Shown here: one piece after another, positions 62,000-64,000 of the stretch
Layout: the number at the start of each line of letters is the position of its first letter
Position numbering within the stretch: position 1 is the stretch's first letter
NCBI GenBank assembly: GCA_029240245.1
Contig: JARBTJ010000012.1
Location: 16,325 to 80,324 of the forward strand
Source: Herbinix sp.
Lineage (GTDB): Bacteria; Bacillota; Clostridia; Lachnospirales; Lachnospiraceae
Length of the DNA: 64,000 nucleotides
Reading direction: 5' to 3'
Notes under the pieces: model-generated
Seen by the model: the letters and a program-made list of their open reading frames with translations, nothing else
What the model was told of the DNA's origin: nothing
The model's database searches: none
Program-made: the position numbers and the translations under genes

Positions 62000-62359
62000 T
62001 TGACCTAAGTGACAATGCACCTTCAGCGCTTTCCGGCTACAATATATTGCTATTGCAAGTTTGCCTGTATATAAATATATTGTATCTGGTAATGTGCGTA
62101 GCACTTTTATACTTTAATCAAAATAAATGCTGTATAAATCTGCCTTTACGACCTAACTGAAAAATTATGATTTAAAATATATGAAGCCTGGTTAAAATTT
62201 ATTCTTTCTTAAGTGAAATGTAAGCATTAGGACAGCTTAACAACGGTAATAAAAACAAGCCCTCCGAATATAATGAAATAGGTGAAATGGATAAAAAGTA
62301 GGTTAAATGAGCTTCAATCCGAGTTTTATTATAAATCAGCGTTATATTTGGAGGCGGTC
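62000..62359. other. gpr-spoIIP intergenic region with family-A element
   Basis: About 360 bases. The left part is a family-A element (62010-62112). The open frame upstream of the spoIIP ATG (from GTG 62282) has no ribosome site and is not called. No promoter of good quality is visible. Confidence 0.55.
62010..62112. repeat. Family-A palindromic interspersed element, second full copy
   Basis: A 103-base element with GCTTTCCGGCTACAATATAT and TGGTAATGTG in common with the copy at 31622-31729. CTACAATATATT and AATATATTGTAT form inner inverted arms; outer arms are more diverged (TGACAATGCACC / GTAGCACTTTTATAC). It lies 10 bases after the gpr stop codon. Confidence 0.7.
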
Positions 62360-63808
62360 ATGATAAAAAGAAATTTAATAATACAAGGAAAAATTTTGTT
62401 GGTTGTCTGGGCAGGGATATTTATTGGTGCGGTTTATCTTATTTCACGATTTGCTGCTATATCCTTTTCCGATGATGTAGGCCAAGCCAATCGAAATATT
62501 GGAGAAGTTATCATGACTAGACTTAGTGTAAAAGCAATGGAATCCGGCTCCTCCTTCATCAGTTATTACGCAGATGGGAGGGAGGAGGCCGATCCCTTTC
62601 CACTTAGTCTGGTAACCGATGAATTTACCTTAAAAGATTTCATCAAAGAGAACGAACCTAAGACGGCTATGGCGCAGGAACAAACCGTACTACCGGAGGC
62701 TACTAGTGTCAATGTGCCGGATGACCTGGTAAACGAATTCCTCCAGGAAAATAGTAGTCAAAAAAACACAACAAAAAACACCTCTAAGTCGATCGGTTTT
62801 TATAATATTATAAACGGAAATCTCTCAAAGGAATACATAATGACTAATGGAGCAGTGTTTGGAGCCGGTGATGTCAGTGAGGGACTACTGACAGAAACTC
62901 TTTATTCGAATATTAATCAAAATCCGAACTTAAACCAATTACAGATAGGATTTTTAGAAGGGGATGTCTTTCGAAGCGAAACAGATGAAAAATCAACACC
63001 GGACAAGGAAGAAAAAGCTTCGGAAACGGTTAGTACAAATATCGCTCAGGATTTTACCCTGGAACAGTTAAAGGATACGGGTTTCTTAATCAGAAATTTT
63101 TACATCGTGGATGAGGATACCAGAGTACTGGATAGTCTGTTTGATGCTGAGGTGATGCTTGAAAAGGATATGACCATCCATCAAAAAAATGATGCTCCAC
63201 AGATCCTGATTTATCATACTCATTCTCAGGAGGCATATGCAGACAGCCGGCCGGATACGGAAGCAGATACTGTGGTAGGAATCGGTACATATCTTGCTAA
63301 TATATTAGAAGACCAATATGGTTATAATGTAATTCATGATAAATCGCAATATGATATAACAAAAGGATTTTTAGATAGAAATAAAGCATATAATTATGCA
63401 AGAGACGGAATAGAAAAAATACTTGAGGAAAATCCTACAATTGAGGTGGTAATCGATTTACATAGAGACGGAGGATCGAAAAGAATAACGAAGATTAATG
63501 GGGAAGAGGTGGCACAGATTATGCTGTTCAACGGACTGTGCAGGGATCAGGATGGACCACTTACCCGTTTGGATAATCCGAATCTAGAGGATAATCTGGC
63601 CTTTAGTCTGCAGCTCCAGATGAAATCAATCGAAATGTATCCCGGATTATTCTTTAAAAACTATCTTCATGCTTATCGCTACAATCTGCATGTGAGACAA
63701 AAAGCCATTCTGATGGAGTTGGGAACGGATTATAACTCCGTACAATCAGCAAAAAATGCAATGGTTCCTTTTGCCGAAATTCTAGATAGTGTACTGAAAG
63801 GGAAATGA
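62360..63808 (+). CDS. spoIIP: Stage II sporulation protein P
   Basis: A 482-residue membrane-anchored amidase/endopeptidase that degrades peptidoglycan during engulfment together with SpoIID and SpoIIM. N-terminal membrane segment at about 8-28, then a long spacer of ~230 residues rich in N/S/E (QENSSQKNTTKNTSKS), then the SpoIIP domain with IYHTHSQEAYADSRP, VIDLHRDGG and ILMELGTDYNS, whose His/Glu residues bind metal. The GGAGGCGG site precedes ATG 62360. It follows gpr, the arrangement common to clostridia, and is normally sigma-E controlled. Confidence 0.94.
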   Translation: MIKRNLIIQGKILLVVWAGIFIGAVYLISRFAAISFSDDVGQANRNIGEVIMTRLSVKAMESGSSFISYYADGREEADPFPLSLVTDEFTLKDFIKENEPKTAMAQEQTVLPEATSVNVPDDLVNEFLQENSSQKNTTKNTSKSIGFYNIINGNLSKEYIMTNGAVFGAGDVSEGLLTETLYSNINQNPNLNQLQIGFLEGDVFRSETDEKSTPDKEEKASETVSTNIAQDFTLEQLKDTGFLIRNFYIVDEDTRVLDSLFDAEVMLEKDMTIHQKNDAPQILIYHTHSQEAYADSRPDTEADTVVGIGTYLANILEDQYGYNVIHDKSQYDITKGFLDRNKAYNYARDGIEKILEENPTIEVVIDLHRDGGSKRITKINGEEVAQIMLFNGLCRDQDGPLTRLDNPNLEDNLAFSLQLQMKSIEMYPGLFFKNYLHAYRYNLHVRQKAILMELGTDYNSVQSAKNAMVPFAEILDSVLKGK

Positions 63809-63865
63809 AAAGAATCTTATCCAATCAGCGATTCGATCATAAAAGGAAATGAAAATTATCCTATC

Positions 63866-63894
63866 TTGTCTCAATCAAAACACTATGTTATAAT
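63866..63894 (+). promoter_or_regulatory. Sigma-A promoter at right edge
   Basis: TTGTCT (63866-63871), 17 bases, TATAAT (63889-63894). It drives a transcript leading into the hairpin at 63911-63978 and out of the window. Confidence 0.65.
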
Positions 63895-63910
63895 ATACGC
63901 GATAAGCGAA

Positions 63911-63978
63911 GGACTGTGATAAACATATCGATTGGAAACCGCTTTATGGTTTCTGAATCGGTATGCTTATCACAGCCC
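63911..63978 (+). ncRNA. Long hairpin RNA, unclassified leader or small RNA
   Basis: CTGTGATAA (63914-63922) pairs with TTATCACAG (63967-63975), then CATATCGATT with GAATCGGTATG, then GAAACC with GGTTTC around a GCTTTAT loop: a 62-base almost continuous stem-loop just after a promoter. No T-run follows, so it is not a simple terminator. It could be the 5' leader of the next gene (lepA is common there) or part of a small RNA; the window ends too soon to tell. Confidence 0.35.
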
Positions 63979-64000
63979 AAGCAACGCGAGCGAGTGAACA

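Noticed and set aside
62282..62359. Upstream extension of spoIIP
   Set aside because: No ribosome site before GTG 62282, while GGAGGCGG precedes ATG 62360 and the membrane anchor follows immediately.
63911..63978. 6S RNA or a named riboswitch
   Set aside because: The hairpin is too short and lacks the central bubble of 6S RNA, and no riboswitch core motif was recognised; left unclassified.
1..64000. Prophage, integrative element, insertion sequence or defence system
   Set aside because: No integrase, transposase, phage structural, restriction, toxin-antitoxin or Cas gene is recognisable in any frame examined.

Overview
This window looks like chromosome of a low-GC, spore-forming, strictly anaerobic clostridium. 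The best guess is a member of the Lachnospiraceae (Lachnoclostridium/Anaerocolumna-like), but that is inference from gene content. Supporting evidence is a gerA/gerC/gerB germinant-receptor operon, the germination protease gpr, the sporulation amidase spoIIP, a DUF3787-like spore protein, a one-chain pyruvate:ferredoxin oxidoreductase, several small ferredoxin-type proteins, AT-rich intergenic DNA, strong AGGAGG ribosome sites and frequent GTG/TTG starts. I see no rRNA, CRISPR array, insertion sequence, integrase or prophage gene. Most genes are ordinary housekeeping or metabolic genes.

Layout. (1) 0.5-9.3 kb: a nitronate-monooxygenase-like flavoprotein behind a perfect-consensus sigma-A promoter, a DUF1858 protein, the oxidative pentose phosphate pair gnd-zwf with a cyclase-family gene, a small carboxypeptidase-regulatory-like protein, an amino-acid permease and a DUF438/hemerythrin/PAS protein. 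(2) 9.6-16.6 kb: a DegV protein, an AraC regulator and a five-gene set of three TIM-barrel sugar isomerases/epimerases and two Gfo/Idh/MocA oxidoreductases, with no transporter, kinase or glycosidase; its substrate is not evident. (3) 16.9-20.7 kb: DUF3787-like spore protein and nifJ. (4) 20.9-27.5 kb: a small regulator-like protein, gerA-gerC-small membrane protein-gerB, then a convergent M23 peptidase and a DUF421 membrane protein. (5) 27.7-38.9 kb: a MacB/FtsX-type ABC exporter, GNAT, ferredoxin, flavin reductase, metallophosphoesterase and DUF4474 protein, Mrp-type ATPase, NusG-II and Gx-transporter pair, thymidine kinase and a two-cluster ferredoxin protein. (6) 39.4-44.7 kb: a complete BMP-type nucleoside ABC importer. 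(7) 44.8-49.7 kb: peroxiredoxin, EamA exporter, P-type ATPase. (8) 49.8-53.8 kb: an IscR/CymR-like Rrf2 regulator, O-acetylhomoserine sulfhydrylase, cysteine synthase, and an amidase with a SPOR-like tail. (9) 54-64 kb: yicC-remA-rpoZ-lepB, holA, tRNA-Ser(CGA), a YcdB/YcdC-repeat surface protein, and the sporulation-linked rpsT/gpr/spoIIP cluster.

The unexplained content lies mostly between genes. There are two families of short, palindromic interspersed elements (family A near 0.02, 31.6, 31.9, 36.65 and 62.0 kb; family B near 32.2 and 36.7 kb). Copies are bracketed by roughly 10-14 bp locus-specific repeats. There are also four tandem-repeat tracts with different units (about 15, 13, 17 and 12 bp). 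Other points of note are a P-type ATPase whose only plausible start is a non-canonical CTG/ATT codon and whose M4 motif reads PGEFP, a palindromic operator inside a near-perfect promoter before the EamA gene, a shortened holA, remA directly followed by rpoZ without gmk, and a promoter plus long hairpin at the right edge.
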